In this document: in pieces, positions 1 to 8,252 of the stretch | Layout of the letters: each line of letters starts with the position of its first letter | Position numbering within the stretch: position 1 is the stretch's first letter | The notes under the pieces: model-generated | Told to the model about the DNA's origin: nothing | Databases searched by the model: none | The model's input: the letters and a program-made list of their open reading frames with translations, nothing else | From: JAFAHS01 sp046728175 | GTDB lineage: Bacteria > Desulfobacterota > Binatia > Binatales > Binataceae | Length of the DNA stretch: 64,000 bases | Reading direction: 5' to 3' | NCBI GenBank assembly: GCA_046728175.1 | Contig: JBKPEA010000066.1 | Location: forward strand, 10,331 to 74,330 | Program-made: the position numbers and the translations under genes

Positions 1-375
1 GACATTGACTTTGCGAATATCGGAATTGTTGGTATCGGCCACGTAGAGGTTGCGCCCCACCAGGACAAGTCCGTCGGGGCTTTTGAATCGTGCGCTCGGC
101 CCGGTGCCGTCGTTGCTGCCTTCTTTGAAGGTTTCTCCGGCGACCAGCGAAATGCTGTGACTGGCAGTGTCAATCGCGGTGATGGTGTTGTTGCGCGAAC
201 TTGCGACCCACACCGTACGGCTGTCGGTGGCCAGGCCCGCGGGAAAGTCGAGCCGAGGCCCGGTCTGGCCGCCACCTTCCTGCGCCTGCGCGACCAAAAC
301 TGCGCTCACGACCAGTACACTACCGACGAGACCCGCAAGCAGAAGCGGCTTGACGCATCGGGACAGAGTTCTCAT
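1..375 (-). CDS. Secreted NHL-repeat (beta-propeller) protein, C-terminus cut by window edge
   Basis: The minus-strand frame is open from an ATG at 375 to the window edge (125 residues seen). It begins with a basic stretch and a hydrophobic signal peptide (MRTLSRCVKPLLLAGLVGSV) ending near an AQAQ cleavage-like site. Then come segments typical of NHL propeller blades: FPAGLATD, a VWVASSRNNTI strand, and SPDGLVLVGRNLYVADT followed by NSDIRKV. NHL proteins are extracytoplasmic scaffolds or ligand binders, and the exact partner cannot be told. The gene lies 51 bases downstream of the CbbQ-type ATPase gene on the same strand and may share its transcript. Only the N-terminal part is visible, so total length is unknown. 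Confidence 0.75.
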   Translation of the reverse strand, partial: MRTLSRCVKPLLLAGLVGSVLVVSAVLVAQAQEGGGQTGPRLDFPAGLATDSRTVWVASSRNNTITAIDTASHSISLVAGETFKEGSNDGTGPSARFKSPDGLVLVGRNLYVADTNNSDIRKVNV

Positions 376-426
376 GGGTGACATTCCTTGGGTTCTGCGC
401 GGGAGCGCGGGTTGCGGCCGATACGG

Positions 427-1293
427 TTACGGAAAAATTGCCTTCACTACCTCATCGATTGCACGTTTGCTGTCACTCTCGTCGGTCAATGACCAGGTGA
501 CCGCCACCGTGGCTGCACGCCGCGGGGTGATGCCCTGGCGAATCAGCTCGCCCGCATAGATCAGCAGGCGGGTGGAGACACCTTCCTCCAGTCCCGATGC
601 CTTCAGGTTGCGCACCTTCTCACCCAATATCGCGAGCTGCATCGCCATGTCTTTGTCGACGCCGGATTCGTGCGCGATGATCTCGACTTCCTTGTCCGCG
701 GGAGGATAAACGAACTCGATGGTCACGAAACGCTGCCGGGTGGAGTGCTTCAGGTTCTTCTGGATGCTCTGGTAACCGGGGTTGTAGGAAATGCAGAGCA
801 GGAAGCCGTCATGTGCCTCGATCGTCTCGCCGCGTTTTTCGATGGGGAGAATTCGGCGATGGTCGGACAACGGGTGGATGAGCACCGTGGTGTCCTTGCG
901 CGCTTCGACAATTTCATCCAGGTAACAGATCGCTCCGCGCCGGACCGCCTGGGTGAGCGGCCCGTCCACCCACACCGTCTCGTCCGCCTGAATCAGGAAG
1001 CGACCGACCAGGTCGCTGCCGGTAAGGTCCTCGTGACACGCGACCGTAATCAGTTCGTTGGGTCCGCTCTCCAGCGCGGACAACTGATGCGCCATGTGCT
1101 CGACGAAGCGGGTTTTGCCGCATCCGGTGGGCCCCTTGAGCAGCACCGGCAGTCGGGCTTTGTAGGCCGCGCTGAAAATATCTACCTCGTCCCCGATCGG
1201 CAGGTAGTAGGGTGCGTTGTGCGGATCGAGATGCCGCACCTCGGGCCCTTCGCCTTGAATTCGTGCATCGTATTTCTTGAGCTCAATTCCCAT
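427..1293 (-). CDS. CbbQ/NirQ/NorQ-type AAA+ ATPase (MoxR clade)
   Basis: A 288-residue AAA+ protein with Walker A GPTGCGKT at residues 54-61, Walker B CYLDE with D126/E127, and a SYNPGYQS sensor-1 stretch. The C-terminal part (residues about 230-288) matches the CbbQ_C region, with RLLIYAGELIRQG and AVAVTWSLTDE. Members of this family remodel or activate metalloenzymes (Rubisco, NO reductase, gas-vesicle proteins), normally with a VWA-domain partner such as CbbO or NorD. No such partner, and no Rubisco or nor gene, is in the window. The gene starts 93 bases downstream of cysS on the same strand and is followed by the NHL-protein gene. Family is clear; the substrate is unknown, so no symbol is given. 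Confidence 0.85.
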   Translation of the reverse strand: MGIELKKYDARIQGEGPEVRHLDPHNAPYYLPIGDEVDIFSAAYKARLPVLLKGPTGCGKTRFVEHMAHQLSALESGPNELITVACHEDLTGSDLVGRFLIQADETVWVDGPLTQAVRRGAICYLDEIVEARKDTTVLIHPLSDHRRILPIEKRGETIEAHDGFLLCISYNPGYQSIQKNLKHSTRQRFVTIEFVYPPADKEVEIIAHESGVDKDMAMQLAILGEKVRNLKASGLEEGVSTRLLIYAGELIRQGITPRRAATVAVTWSLTDESDSKRAIDEVVKAIFP

Positions 1294-1386
1294 CAGTCAC
1301 CTGCCGCGCGGGCCGCTAGCCAAGGCGCGATTCTAAGAGAGCATGGCAGCACCGTTCAAGGAGCGCGAAAACATCGGATTCCGGGT

Positions 1387-2811
1387 TTACTTTTCGCGCC
1401 GCCGGTAGGTTGCAGCGCCGTCGCGCCCATCCTTCACCTCGTAACCGTGTGCTTCGAGCAGCGCGCGCAAGCGGTCCGCGCGTTGGAAGTCTTTCGCTCG
1501 CCGCGCCGCCGCCCGCTCGTCGATCAGCTTCTGGACCTCCGCAGGAAATTCGGTGGAGTGCGCCGCGGCGCGGGTCTTCTGCAAATCAAGTCCCAGCACC
1601 CGATCGAAGAATTCCAGCGTGCTCCAGATGTTTCGGTCGCCGCGACGATTTGCCTCGGCCACCATCTCGCGCGCGGCCGCCAGCGCCCGCGGCGTGTTGA
1701 GGTCATCGTTGAGCGCCTCGACGAATTGATCACGAAACCCGGCCGCGAAATGGCTGTCCGCTGTGACCAAGGCCTCCGGTGGCACGTTGCGTGCGAACTC
1801 GCGCAAATAATCAAGACTTGCCTGCGCCGCGCGCAGGGCCTCGTCGGAGAGGGCCAATTCCGATCGATACTTGGCACCGAAGCAGAACAGCCTGAAGGCG
1901 AGCGGGTCAAGGCCCATCGCGCTCAGGTCCGAGAGCAGCGGAAACTTGCCCGCGCTCTTACTGATCTTCGCGCCGCTCTTGTCGACCAGGAATGCGCCGT
2001 GCACGAAATAGTCGACAAAGCGATGACCGGTCGCGCTCTCCGACTGCGCGATCTCGTTCTCGTGATGAATCGCGATGTGATCCATGCCGCCGGTGTGAAT
2101 GTCGATGGTTTCCCCCAGGTACTTCATCGACATCGCGGAACATTCGATATGCCACCCCGGGTAGCCCCGTCCCCAGGGGCTGTCCCATTGCATCAGGTGG
2201 TCCGGATGATTGAGGACCCACAGTGCGAAATCGTGCGGGCTCTTCTTGTCGGGCGAGTGCTCCAGGCGCTGTCCCGCATTCTGCTCGACGAGGCTTTGGC
2301 GGGAAAGCTTCCCGAGTTTGTTGGTCCCGCGGTACTTCTCGACATCGAAGTACACGCCCGACTTCGTGACATAAGCCATGCCCGCGGCGAGGATCCGTTC
2401 GATCAGCGCGAGCATGTCGGAGATGTGGTCGGTGGCGCGGCACCACACCTGCGGAGGCTCGGCGTTGAGCATCGCGAGGTCGTGCTGGAACATCGCGAGA
2501 TAAAAGCCCGCCACCTCGAGAGGGGACTTGCCTTCGGCGCGCGCGGTTTTCTCGATCTTGTCCTCGCCTTCGTCCTCATCGGAGGTCATGTGGCCGACGT
2601 CGGTGACGTTGATCACGTGACGGACCCGATAGCCGCTGAGTTCCAGGGCCCGGCGAAGGAAATCCCACGACAGGTAGGTACGCAGATTTCCAAGGTGCTG
2701 GGGCAGGTAAACCGTGGGGCCGCAGGAGTAGAGGGTGACGGTCGGAGGATTTAACGGTTTCAGTACCTCCACGCCGCGCGACAGGGTGTTGTAGATAGAA
2801 AACGGTTTCAC
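1387..2811 (-). CDS. cysS: Cysteinyl-tRNA synthetase
   Basis: This 474-residue class I aminoacyl-tRNA synthetase charges tRNA-Cys in the cytoplasm. The HIGH-equivalent is HLGN at residues 39-42 and the KMSKS-equivalent is KISKS at 282-286. The zinc ligands that select cysteine are all in register with the E. coli enzyme: C30, C224, H249 and E253. The C-terminal part (from about residue 340) carries the DALR-like helical region and the usual basic tail (ERAAARRAKDFQRADRLRALL). Length is normal for bacterial CysS. It stands alone on the minus strand with a 313-base gap upstream; I see no T-box leader there. Confidence 0.97.
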   Translation of the reverse strand: MKPFSIYNTLSRGVEVLKPLNPPTVTLYSCGPTVYLPQHLGNLRTYLSWDFLRRALELSGYRVRHVINVTDVGHMTSDEDEGEDKIEKTARAEGKSPLEVAGFYLAMFQHDLAMLNAEPPQVWCRATDHISDMLALIERILAAGMAYVTKSGVYFDVEKYRGTNKLGKLSRQSLVEQNAGQRLEHSPDKKSPHDFALWVLNHPDHLMQWDSPWGRGYPGWHIECSAMSMKYLGETIDIHTGGMDHIAIHHENEIAQSESATGHRFVDYFVHGAFLVDKSGAKISKSAGKFPLLSDLSAMGLDPLAFRLFCFGAKYRSELALSDEALRAAQASLDYLREFARNVPPEALVTADSHFAAGFRDQFVEALNDDLNTPRALAAAREMVAEANRRGDRNIWSTLEFFDRVLGLDLQKTRAAAHSTEFPAEVQKLIDERAAARRAKDFQRADRLRALLEAHGYEVKDGRDGAATYRRREK

Positions 2812-3124
2812 GGTGCCAGGAATCGTAACTTACCGCGCCGCTTTGGGCTGAAACAACTGAGACAGTTTACTTCGCGCAGTGGCGCGAGTTTTCCCCCCAG
2901 TGCCCAGACTCGACTGGTCAAGCCCCTTCCTTGGCCAGCCTGGCCGATTCCGAGGAAAGCCGGGGATGGCGCGGTGCGGCATCCGCGAGAGCCCAAGGAA
3001 CCCTCGCGACGCTCAGACCCAGTCGCCCTCGGGAAGGCGAGGCCGGTGTGGCTCGATGACATTTCCTCGAACCGGACGCAGGCGGGCCAGGGGGAAGGAA
3101 TCAGGCGTCGAGTGGCGCAAGGAC
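2812..3124. other. Gene-free stretch between cysS and the DCC protein gene
   Basis: No convincing reading frame is present: the frames open on both strands lack ribosome-binding sites and look like G+C-driven noise. I looked for a T-box, tRNA, SRP RNA or RNase P core and found none of their conserved elements. It probably holds the cysS promoter on the minus strand, but I cannot point to one. Confidence 0.4.
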
Positions 3125-3556
3125 TCAAGACCGATGGCCGGAAGACGATTGCTTCAAGCGGCCGGCCGCACTCCGCGGGTAGCGCGATGCGGCGATTCGC
3201 TTGTACTGCCAGTCGGCCAGCCACGGATAGCCAGGAATGTACCAAAGGTATGAGAGCCATGACCTGAGGCCGTTTTGGCGCCGCAGAATCTCATTGACTG
3301 CGCGTGCGCCGCGGTAGACGCGCCCGCTATCGTCAACCGCGTGCAATTCCTCCACTAGGTTCTCCAGTTTGAGGTCTGGAAAGCGCACGTGCACGGCCGG
3401 GTCGAACAGGTCGATCGGCTCCAGGTTGCCGGTGTTGTCACAGCGGCACGCGCGGTTGACACCCTCGGTGCACTTCGTGCACGAACCGTCGTACAGCAGA
3501 GCGAGCTTCCCGGGCGATGCCTTCCCGACGCTGCGCTCCTCGGCAATTTCTGCCAT
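3125..3556 (-). CDS. DCC-family (DUF393) thiol-disulfide oxidoreductase-like protein
   Basis: With the ATG at 3556 the protein has 143 residues. This start sits 5 bases after the stop of the upstream gene and is preceded by TAGAGGTC, whose AGAGG overlaps that stop as a ribosome-binding site. A longer frame upstream exists but overlaps the neighbour. Near the N-terminus the motif DGSCTKC (residues 23-29, C26/C29) matches the DxxCxxC signature that names the DCC family, proposed to be thioredoxin-like redox proteins. The C-terminal half ends in a WYIPGYPWLADWQYKRIAA segment also typical of the family. No signal peptide is seen. Coupling to the LeuA-type regulatory domain gene suggests a shared role. 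Confidence 0.8.
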   Translation of the reverse strand: MAEIAEERSVGKASPGKLALLYDGSCTKCTEGVNRACRCDNTGNLEPIDLFDPAVHVRFPDLKLENLVEELHAVDDSGRVYRGARAVNEILRRQNGLRSWLSYLWYIPGYPWLADWQYKRIAASRYPRSAAGRLKQSSSGHRS

Positions 3557-3561
3557 GACCT

Positions 3562-4074
3562 CTAACGGCTTGAAAATCTGGGGTTGGCGCTCAGCCTGCG
3601 CAGTTTCAAGCTCTCCATGTAGATGCGCCATTCGTATCCATCGAGCAGCGACCTCCATCCGGCTTCGACGGTGTTGGCGGATTTGGCCAGCGTGGTCCAG
3701 CTTAGATTTCCGTCCGAGAACTTCTTGACCGAAACCACTTCGGCCTCGGTCGACTCGCCGGTCGCGTGGGTGTAGGTCTCCGTGACGCGAACCTCATCCA
3801 GGAACGGAAAATATTTGAGCAGCGCCTTGCGCAGCGCGACGTCGAGGGCGTGTACCACTCCAACGCCCGAAGCCGCTTCGGTTTCTTCGACGTTGCCGAT
3901 TTGAATCACCAGGGTCGCATCGATGGTCGGTTTGCCATCGAACAGATCGTCGATCACCCGACGGCGGATGATGTGGAACGGGGGGACGTAGTCGCTTGAG
4001 CTGCGGAGTTCCGCGAGTTCGCGAGAAGCCTGTGGCGCCTCTGCCTCGTAAAAATCGTTCTGACGATCGGTCAT
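3562..4074 (-). CDS. Freestanding LeuA/CimA-type C-terminal regulatory domain protein
   Basis: A 170-residue protein that resembles the C-terminal allosteric (LeuA dimer) domain of 2-isopropylmalate and citramalate synthases. Residues about 45-150 follow that domain: ATLVIQIGN, a GVGVVHALDVALRKAL helix, a VRVTETYT strand, then AEVVSVKKFSDGNLSWTT with SANTVEAGWRSLLDGYEW at the end. The last part parallels the DG..W.TVGVS.NIIEASW.AL motif of citramalate synthase. The catalytic TIM barrel is absent, both here and in all frames nearby. In full-length enzymes this domain binds leucine or isoleucine for feedback inhibition. Here it could act in trans or have been recruited as a sensor. It is translationally linked to the DCC gene downstream. 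The fold call is by motif similarity only. Confidence 0.7.
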   Translation of the reverse strand: MTDRQNDFYEAEAPQASRELAELRSSSDYVPPFHIIRRRVIDDLFDGKPTIDATLVIQIGNVEETEAASGVGVVHALDVALRKALLKYFPFLDEVRVTETYTHATGESTEAEVVSVKKFSDGNLSWTTLAKSANTVEAGWRSLLDGYEWRIYMESLKLRRLSANPRFSSR

Positions 4075-4149
4075 GGTTCCAGCACAATTATCGTAAGCGG
4101 GAAAAATGCTTTCAAGGCGGGAGGTCGATGTCGTAATGGTTGACTTGTC

Positions 4150-6207
4150 GTGCGCGCCTTGAAGGGGAAGCTTGCCGGAAAAGCGAACGCGCCAGAAGCC
4201 CGTACCAACCCGGGCGAGTCAGGAACAGGCGGGTACTGGGCAGTGTGCGCGCTTGCGGGGTTGCTGCTGGCGCTCGCCCCTGCTCTGGCGCGCGCCGCCG
4301 AGGTCAGAGTTCCGCTCACGATCGATTACCTCACCCTGGGCGAAGCTGTTCGCCATCAGCTCTACACCGCTCCCGGCGATCGCGCCGCGCTCTGGAATGG
4401 GCCCGGCGAGTGCCAGTTCTTGTATGCGGAGAACCCGTCCTTTTCGCGCGCCGGTGAGCGAGTGCAACTGGAAACCACCGCCGCGCTGAGCCTGGGCGTT
4501 GCGCTCGGTGGCCGCTGCGTGAGTCCGTTCACCTGGAGCGGCATCGTTGAAGGGCAATCCGAACCCTACCTGGCCCGCGGGCTCAGGTTGATGCTGCACA
4601 TCGCGGATATGAATCTGTACAACCCGCGTCGGCAGAAAACTCTGATTGCCGGGCGGGGCTTCGATCTCACCAAGCGGTACCTGGTCCCGCGAATGGAAAC
4701 TTTCTCCTACGACCTGAATCCTGCGCTGCAACAGCTCGGGGGGCTCGCGGAAGCCGCCGCGACCCCGACCGTTGCCGAGCGCATCCGAAAAGCACTCGCA
4801 ACCGTGCGCGCCGATCCAACCGTGACCGCCACCGACGACGGAGTCAAAATCATTTTGCTAGTAGCGGTACCGGAGGTTCCCGAGCCGGTGGCGAGCGAGA
4901 CGCCGGCCCAGCCCACCCCCGCCGAACTCGAGGCGTTTCAGAAACAGCTCGATGACTGGGACGCGTTTCTGGTGTTTGCGGTAAAACAGCTCGGGATTGT
5001 TGTCGCCGATCGGCAATTTCGCAGCGAGTTACTCGAGATCCTGCTTACCAGCCGGTATCGCCTCACTCAGGCGCTCGCCAGCCCGCCGTCCGCAGCCGGC
5101 CCCGACCCGGTGCGCACTTTGTTTGTGGATACCTGGCAGAAGCTCGGCCTCACGGTCCGGGCCGCAGCGCGGCGCGGTCAGTTTGGCTCGCGGGCCCTTC
5201 AATTTCTGTCGTTTATTTCCGCCGGCGATGCGCTCTTCGCGCTCGATCAGGCGGCGCCGTCGCTCGGGATGCGAATCTCGGCGGACGACTTGCGGCGCCT
5301 GGCGCATATCATGGCGCCTGACGCCACTGGCGACCCACTGGAATTCAATTTTGCCGAGGATCCGGAACTCAGGAAGCTGCTCGGCCCGACCCTCGTCCCG
5401 CTGACGAGCACGCCGCAAAGCTCGCCGACTATTTCGTCATCGCCGATCGAGACCCCCGGCGTTCCTGGCGCGTCATCCACTCCAACACCGACTCCGGAAG
5501 CAACGCCCGCGACCAGCGGATGGCTCCATCTTCCCTGGTCGTTAATCGAACCGCGCGATGCCTGCGCGGGTGAGCCGCTTGGAATTGTTCCGCAGCTTAA
5601 TGAAGTGGCCTTGCGCCTGCGGCGCATCGTGGTCGATGAAGCGAACGCGCTCGGCTATCGCGGCGACATGGAGCGGTTGCTCGAGCTAAGCGTGCAGCGC
5701 CAGCTTGAATCTTCAGATCTGGACGGTCGCCTTCGCCCGACGTTCCAGGCGCTGGTGAAGAGCGCGGCGTGGCAGGAGAGCTGCTGGCGGCAGTTTATTA
5801 AACGCGATGACCGGGTGACGTGGCTTGAGAGCTCCACCGGGGACATCGGCCTGATGCAGGTGAACAAGCATGTCTGGCGTGGTTTTTACAACCTGGAAAA
5901 GCTCAAGTGGGACGTCCTCTACAACGCAGGCGCGGGTACCGAAATCCTGATGCAGATGACCCAGCAGGTGCTGACGAGGCCGCGAGTCGATCCCGCCGGT
6001 CTCGACGGCGCCGCGCTCGCCCGATCGGTCTACGCCTCCTATAACGGAGGACCCGATGCATACAGCCGGTGGCGCCATCCGCATGAGCCGTCACCCGCGC
6101 GCGAAATCGACGCCGCGTTTCTGGACAAGTATCGTGCGGTCGAACGCGGCCAGACCATAGACATCCTCTCGTGCGCGGCCGCGTGGGGCCAGCGCGCTGG
6201 GCATTAG
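4150..6207 (+). CDS. Secreted lytic transglycosylase with SLT domain and large novel N-terminal region
   Basis: A 685-residue exported protein. A hydrophobic signal (YWAVCALAGLLLALAPALA) lies at residues about 29-48 if the GTG at 4150 is the start; a later start closer to the signal is possible. Residues 50-430 match nothing I recognise. A low-complexity Pro/Thr/Ser linker (about 416-460) then leads to the C-terminal lysozyme-like SLT domain: AWQESCW with the likely catalytic E543, STGDIGLMQV at 562-571, and YASYNGGPDAYSRW. It should cleave the glycan strands of peptidoglycan in the periplasm. Its upstream neighbour is divergent, and the 75-base gap must hold both promoters. Confidence 0.85.
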   Translation: MRALKGKLAGKANAPEARTNPGESGTGGYWAVCALAGLLLALAPALARAAEVRVPLTIDYLTLGEAVRHQLYTAPGDRAALWNGPGECQFLYAENPSFSRAGERVQLETTAALSLGVALGGRCVSPFTWSGIVEGQSEPYLARGLRLMLHIADMNLYNPRRQKTLIAGRGFDLTKRYLVPRMETFSYDLNPALQQLGGLAEAAATPTVAERIRKALATVRADPTVTATDDGVKIILLVAVPEVPEPVASETPAQPTPAELEAFQKQLDDWDAFLVFAVKQLGIVVADRQFRSELLEILLTSRYRLTQALASPPSAAGPDPVRTLFVDTWQKLGLTVRAAARRGQFGSRALQFLSFISAGDALFALDQAAPSLGMRISADDLRRLAHIMAPDATGDPLEFNFAEDPELRKLLGPTLVPLTSTPQSSPTISSSPIETPGVPGASSTPTPTPEATPATSGWLHLPWSLIEPRDACAGEPLGIVPQLNEVALRLRRIVVDEANALGYRGDMERLLELSVQRQLESSDLDGRLRPTFQALVKSAAWQESCWRQFIKRDDRVTWLESSTGDIGLMQVNKHVWRGFYNLEKLKWDVLYNAGAGTEILMQMTQQVLTRPRVDPAGLDGAALARSVYASYNGGPDAYSRWRHPHEPSPAREIDAAFLDKYRAVERGQTIDILSCAAAWGQRAGH

Positions 6208-6238
6208 CCGCGGCGGTCCGCTCGGATCATAAGTCCCG

Positions 6239-7000
6239 CTACATCGCCAGGCCGCCGTCCACGTTGATGACGGCGCCGGTGATATAGCTGGCTGCGTCGG
6301 AGAGCAGAAAGGCCGCGGTCGGTGCCACATCCTCCACCCTTCCGAAACGTCCGAGCGGAATCATGTCGAGCGCCTGCTTCTTGTTCTGTTCGGGCAACGC
6401 GGCAGTCATGTCAGTTTCGACAAACCCGAGGGCCAGCGCGTTGACTCGGACGCCCAGACGCCCAATTTCCTTGGCGAGCGATTTCGTCAGGCCCACCAGG
6501 CCGGCTTTGGAAGCGGAATAGTTTGCCTGTCCCGGGAGGCCGATCAATCCGCTTATCGAAGTGATATTGAGAATCGCGCCGCGCTTCGCCTTCATCATCA
6601 TGAACACCGCCGCGCGGATGAAGTTGAACGGACCGGTTAGATTGGTCCGAAGCACCTGCTCCCAGTCCTCCTCGGTCATCATTACGATGACCTTGTCGCG
6701 GGTGAGCCCGGCGTTGTTGACCAGGCCGTCGATCGCGCCGAATTCCTTCTTGACCGTGTTCACCATCTCGCGAACTGCCTTGAGATCGCCAACATCACAT
6801 TTGAACGCCAGGGCCTTGACCCCGAGGCTTTCAATTTCAGTGGTTAGTGCTTTAGCAGGTGCTTCACTCTTGACGAAATTGAAAGCGATATTGGCGCCGC
6901 GCCGCGCGCATTCGAGCGCGATGGCTCGGCCAATACCGCGGGCCGCGCCAGTAATGATTATCCCCTTGCCTTCGAGGTCTTTCACATCTATCTCCGTCAC
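6239..7000 (-). CDS. fabG: 3-oxoacyl-[acyl-carrier-protein] reductase-like SDR
   Basis: A 253-residue classical short-chain dehydrogenase/reductase. It has the cofactor loop TGAARGIG (17-24), the NNAG motif (95-98), and the catalytic Ser148, Tyr161 and Lys165 with the 13- and 4-residue spacing of E. coli FabG. The C-terminal INVDGG stretch is also FabG-like. It probably reduces 3-oxoacyl thioesters with NADPH, in fatty-acid or PHA precursor synthesis. Its ATG overlaps the stop of the upstream gene by 4 bases, so the two are translationally coupled. Other SDR substrates cannot be excluded, since no other fab genes are nearby. Confidence 0.85.
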   Translation of the reverse strand: MTEIDVKDLEGKGIIITGAARGIGRAIALECARRGANIAFNFVKSEAPAKALTTEIESLGVKALAFKCDVGDLKAVREMVNTVKKEFGAIDGLVNNAGLTRDKVIVMMTEEDWEQVLRTNLTGPFNFIRAAVFMMMKAKRGAILNITSISGLIGLPGQANYSASKAGLVGLTKSLAKEIGRLGVRVNALALGFVETDMTAALPEQNKKQALDMIPLGRFGRVEDVAPTAAFLLSDAASYITGAVINVDGGLAM

Positions 7001-7551
7001 CCTTCAGGCCGTGCCGCTTCGCGTTCGACTATCGAGCGATACTGTCCGATGTAGGCCAGGTAATTGTAGCTGAAGCGTCGCTCCAGTTCGCCGTCGTACG
7101 CGGGCCGTTCCGCGCCCAGAGCAGTGACCATCCAGGAGTAGAGCAGCCACTCCTCCGATCGCGGCGCCTTGCGCAAATTGTCGCGGCGTAGCATCACCTG
7201 AGTCGTGGTGAGCTGCGCTACCTTCGCGAGCAGCGGAATCAATTCGCTCTCATTGCGGGCGAGTTCGTCTCGAGCGAACAGGTTCACCGAAAAAATGAGC
7301 ATGGCAGCGAGGCAGGCCTCAACAGTCTCGGGCGTAGCGTGGGTTGCCAGCGCGCTGAGCGGCCCTTTCGCCGAAAGTGCGAACGCCAGGAATTCCCGGT
7401 TCGCGTCAAGGAGTGTCGAGCACAGCGCAATCGCGCGCGGCGACCCCGCCGCCTCAAGCCGCGCGCGCAGCCCGGCCAGAGCCGGACGCCCGCATTCCCG
7501 CATGAAGCGCCGCCGTGCTGGTGAAAGCAAGGTGCGAACAGCGGACAACAT
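6997..7551 (-). CDS. Uncharacterised alpha-helical protein
   Basis: A 184-residue protein I do not recognise. It is rich in Leu, Ala and Arg and predicted to be mostly helical, with no signal peptide, no clear membrane helix and no obvious catalytic motif. The C-terminal third (EEWLLYSWMVTALGAERPAYDGELERRFSYNY, given here in part) is the most distinctive part, with many aromatic residues. Its stop overlaps the fabG start by 4 bases, which supports it as a real gene and links it to fabG. A start further upstream is not excluded. Confidence 0.55.
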   Translation of the reverse strand: MLSAVRTLLSPARRRFMRECGRPALAGLRARLEAAGSPRAIALCSTLLDANREFLAFALSAKGPLSALATHATPETVEACLAAMLIFSVNLFARDELARNESELIPLLAKVAQLTTTQVMLRRDNLRKAPRSEEWLLYSWMVTALGAERPAYDGELERRFSYNYLAYIGQYRSIVEREAARPEG

Positions 7552-7783
7552 CGTCGCAAGGCTCCAGCATATCGCGGAGGGCTAGATAGTCGCGATGAGG
7601 ACCGAAGTCCAGGGAGAGTTTCTTGGTGACGCGGATGGCACTATTGCGCAGCTGCGCTGCGCCGGTCGAATTCACGCTCCGCTCGATTCGTTTTCTGAAC
7701 GGCGAAAGATTCGAACGGCCCAACTCCCGAAGGGAAAAACCAGACGGACCCGAGGGGCGGCCCTTGAAACGTTTGAGGTTTCT

Positions 7784-8173
7784 CTACGCGCTGAACGACG
7801 ACCCGCAGCCGCAGGTGCGCGAGGCGCGCGGATTGTCAAAGCGAAAGCCGGCGCCGTGGAGGCCTTCTACGTAGTCGAGAGTGGTGCCGGCGATGTAGGG
7901 CAACGAAAAATCGTCAACCAAGACGCTGACGCCGCCGAGATCTACCACCCGGTCGCCTTCCTTATGCCGGTCAAAATTGAGCTGATACTGGAAGCCGGAG
8001 CATCCTCCCCCCACCACGCCAATACGAAGTCCCTGGTCTGCTCCCAGGCCTTCCTTGGCGTGCATCTTACGGACCATCTCGACCGCTTTCGGGGTGAGGT
8101 TCACGTTCGGAAGCGTGGAAGTATCAACTTTCGGCGCCGGGGTCTCGTCGTGCTGATGCAGTTCTTCGGGCAT
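7784..8173 (-). CDS. erpA: Iron-sulfur cluster insertion protein, A-type carrier (ErpA/IscA family)
   Basis: A 129-residue HesB/IscA-type carrier that delivers Fe-S clusters to apo-enzymes. The three conserved cysteines are present: C58 in GGGCSGF, and C121 and C123 in RTCGCGSSF. The ATG at 8173 is chosen because AAGGAG lies about 6 bases upstream; an in-frame ATG at 8221 would put that ribosome-binding site inside the gene. The N-terminal 20 residues are a His/Glu-rich extension not typical of IscA. No isc or suf genes are nearby. A Fe-S client, queG, is divergently encoded next door, which may be chance. Confidence 0.9.
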   Translation of the reverse strand: MPEELHQHDETPAPKVDTSTLPNVNLTPKAVEMVRKMHAKEGLGADQGLRIGVVGGGCSGFQYQLNFDRHKEGDRVVDLGGVSVLVDDFSLPYIAGTTLDYVEGLHGAGFRFDNPRASRTCGCGSSFSA

Positions 8174-8252
8174 CTGAAGCTCCTTGTTTTTCAAGGTAAC
8201 GATTAGCAAATCTGGAGTCAATCAGTCCACTATTCCGGAGAGCGCTTAGTGC

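Noticed and set aside
670..2754. A 694-codon plus-strand frame
   Set aside because: It is antisense to the CbbQ-type gene and cysS, both with intact catalytic motifs, and has G+C-driven composition with no recognisable domain.
2812..3124. T-box leader upstream of cysS
   Set aside because: No specifier loop, T-box bulge sequence or terminator/antiterminator pair could be found.
7595..8206. A 203-codon plus-strand frame
   Set aside because: It is antisense to erpA and has no ribosome-binding site or domain.
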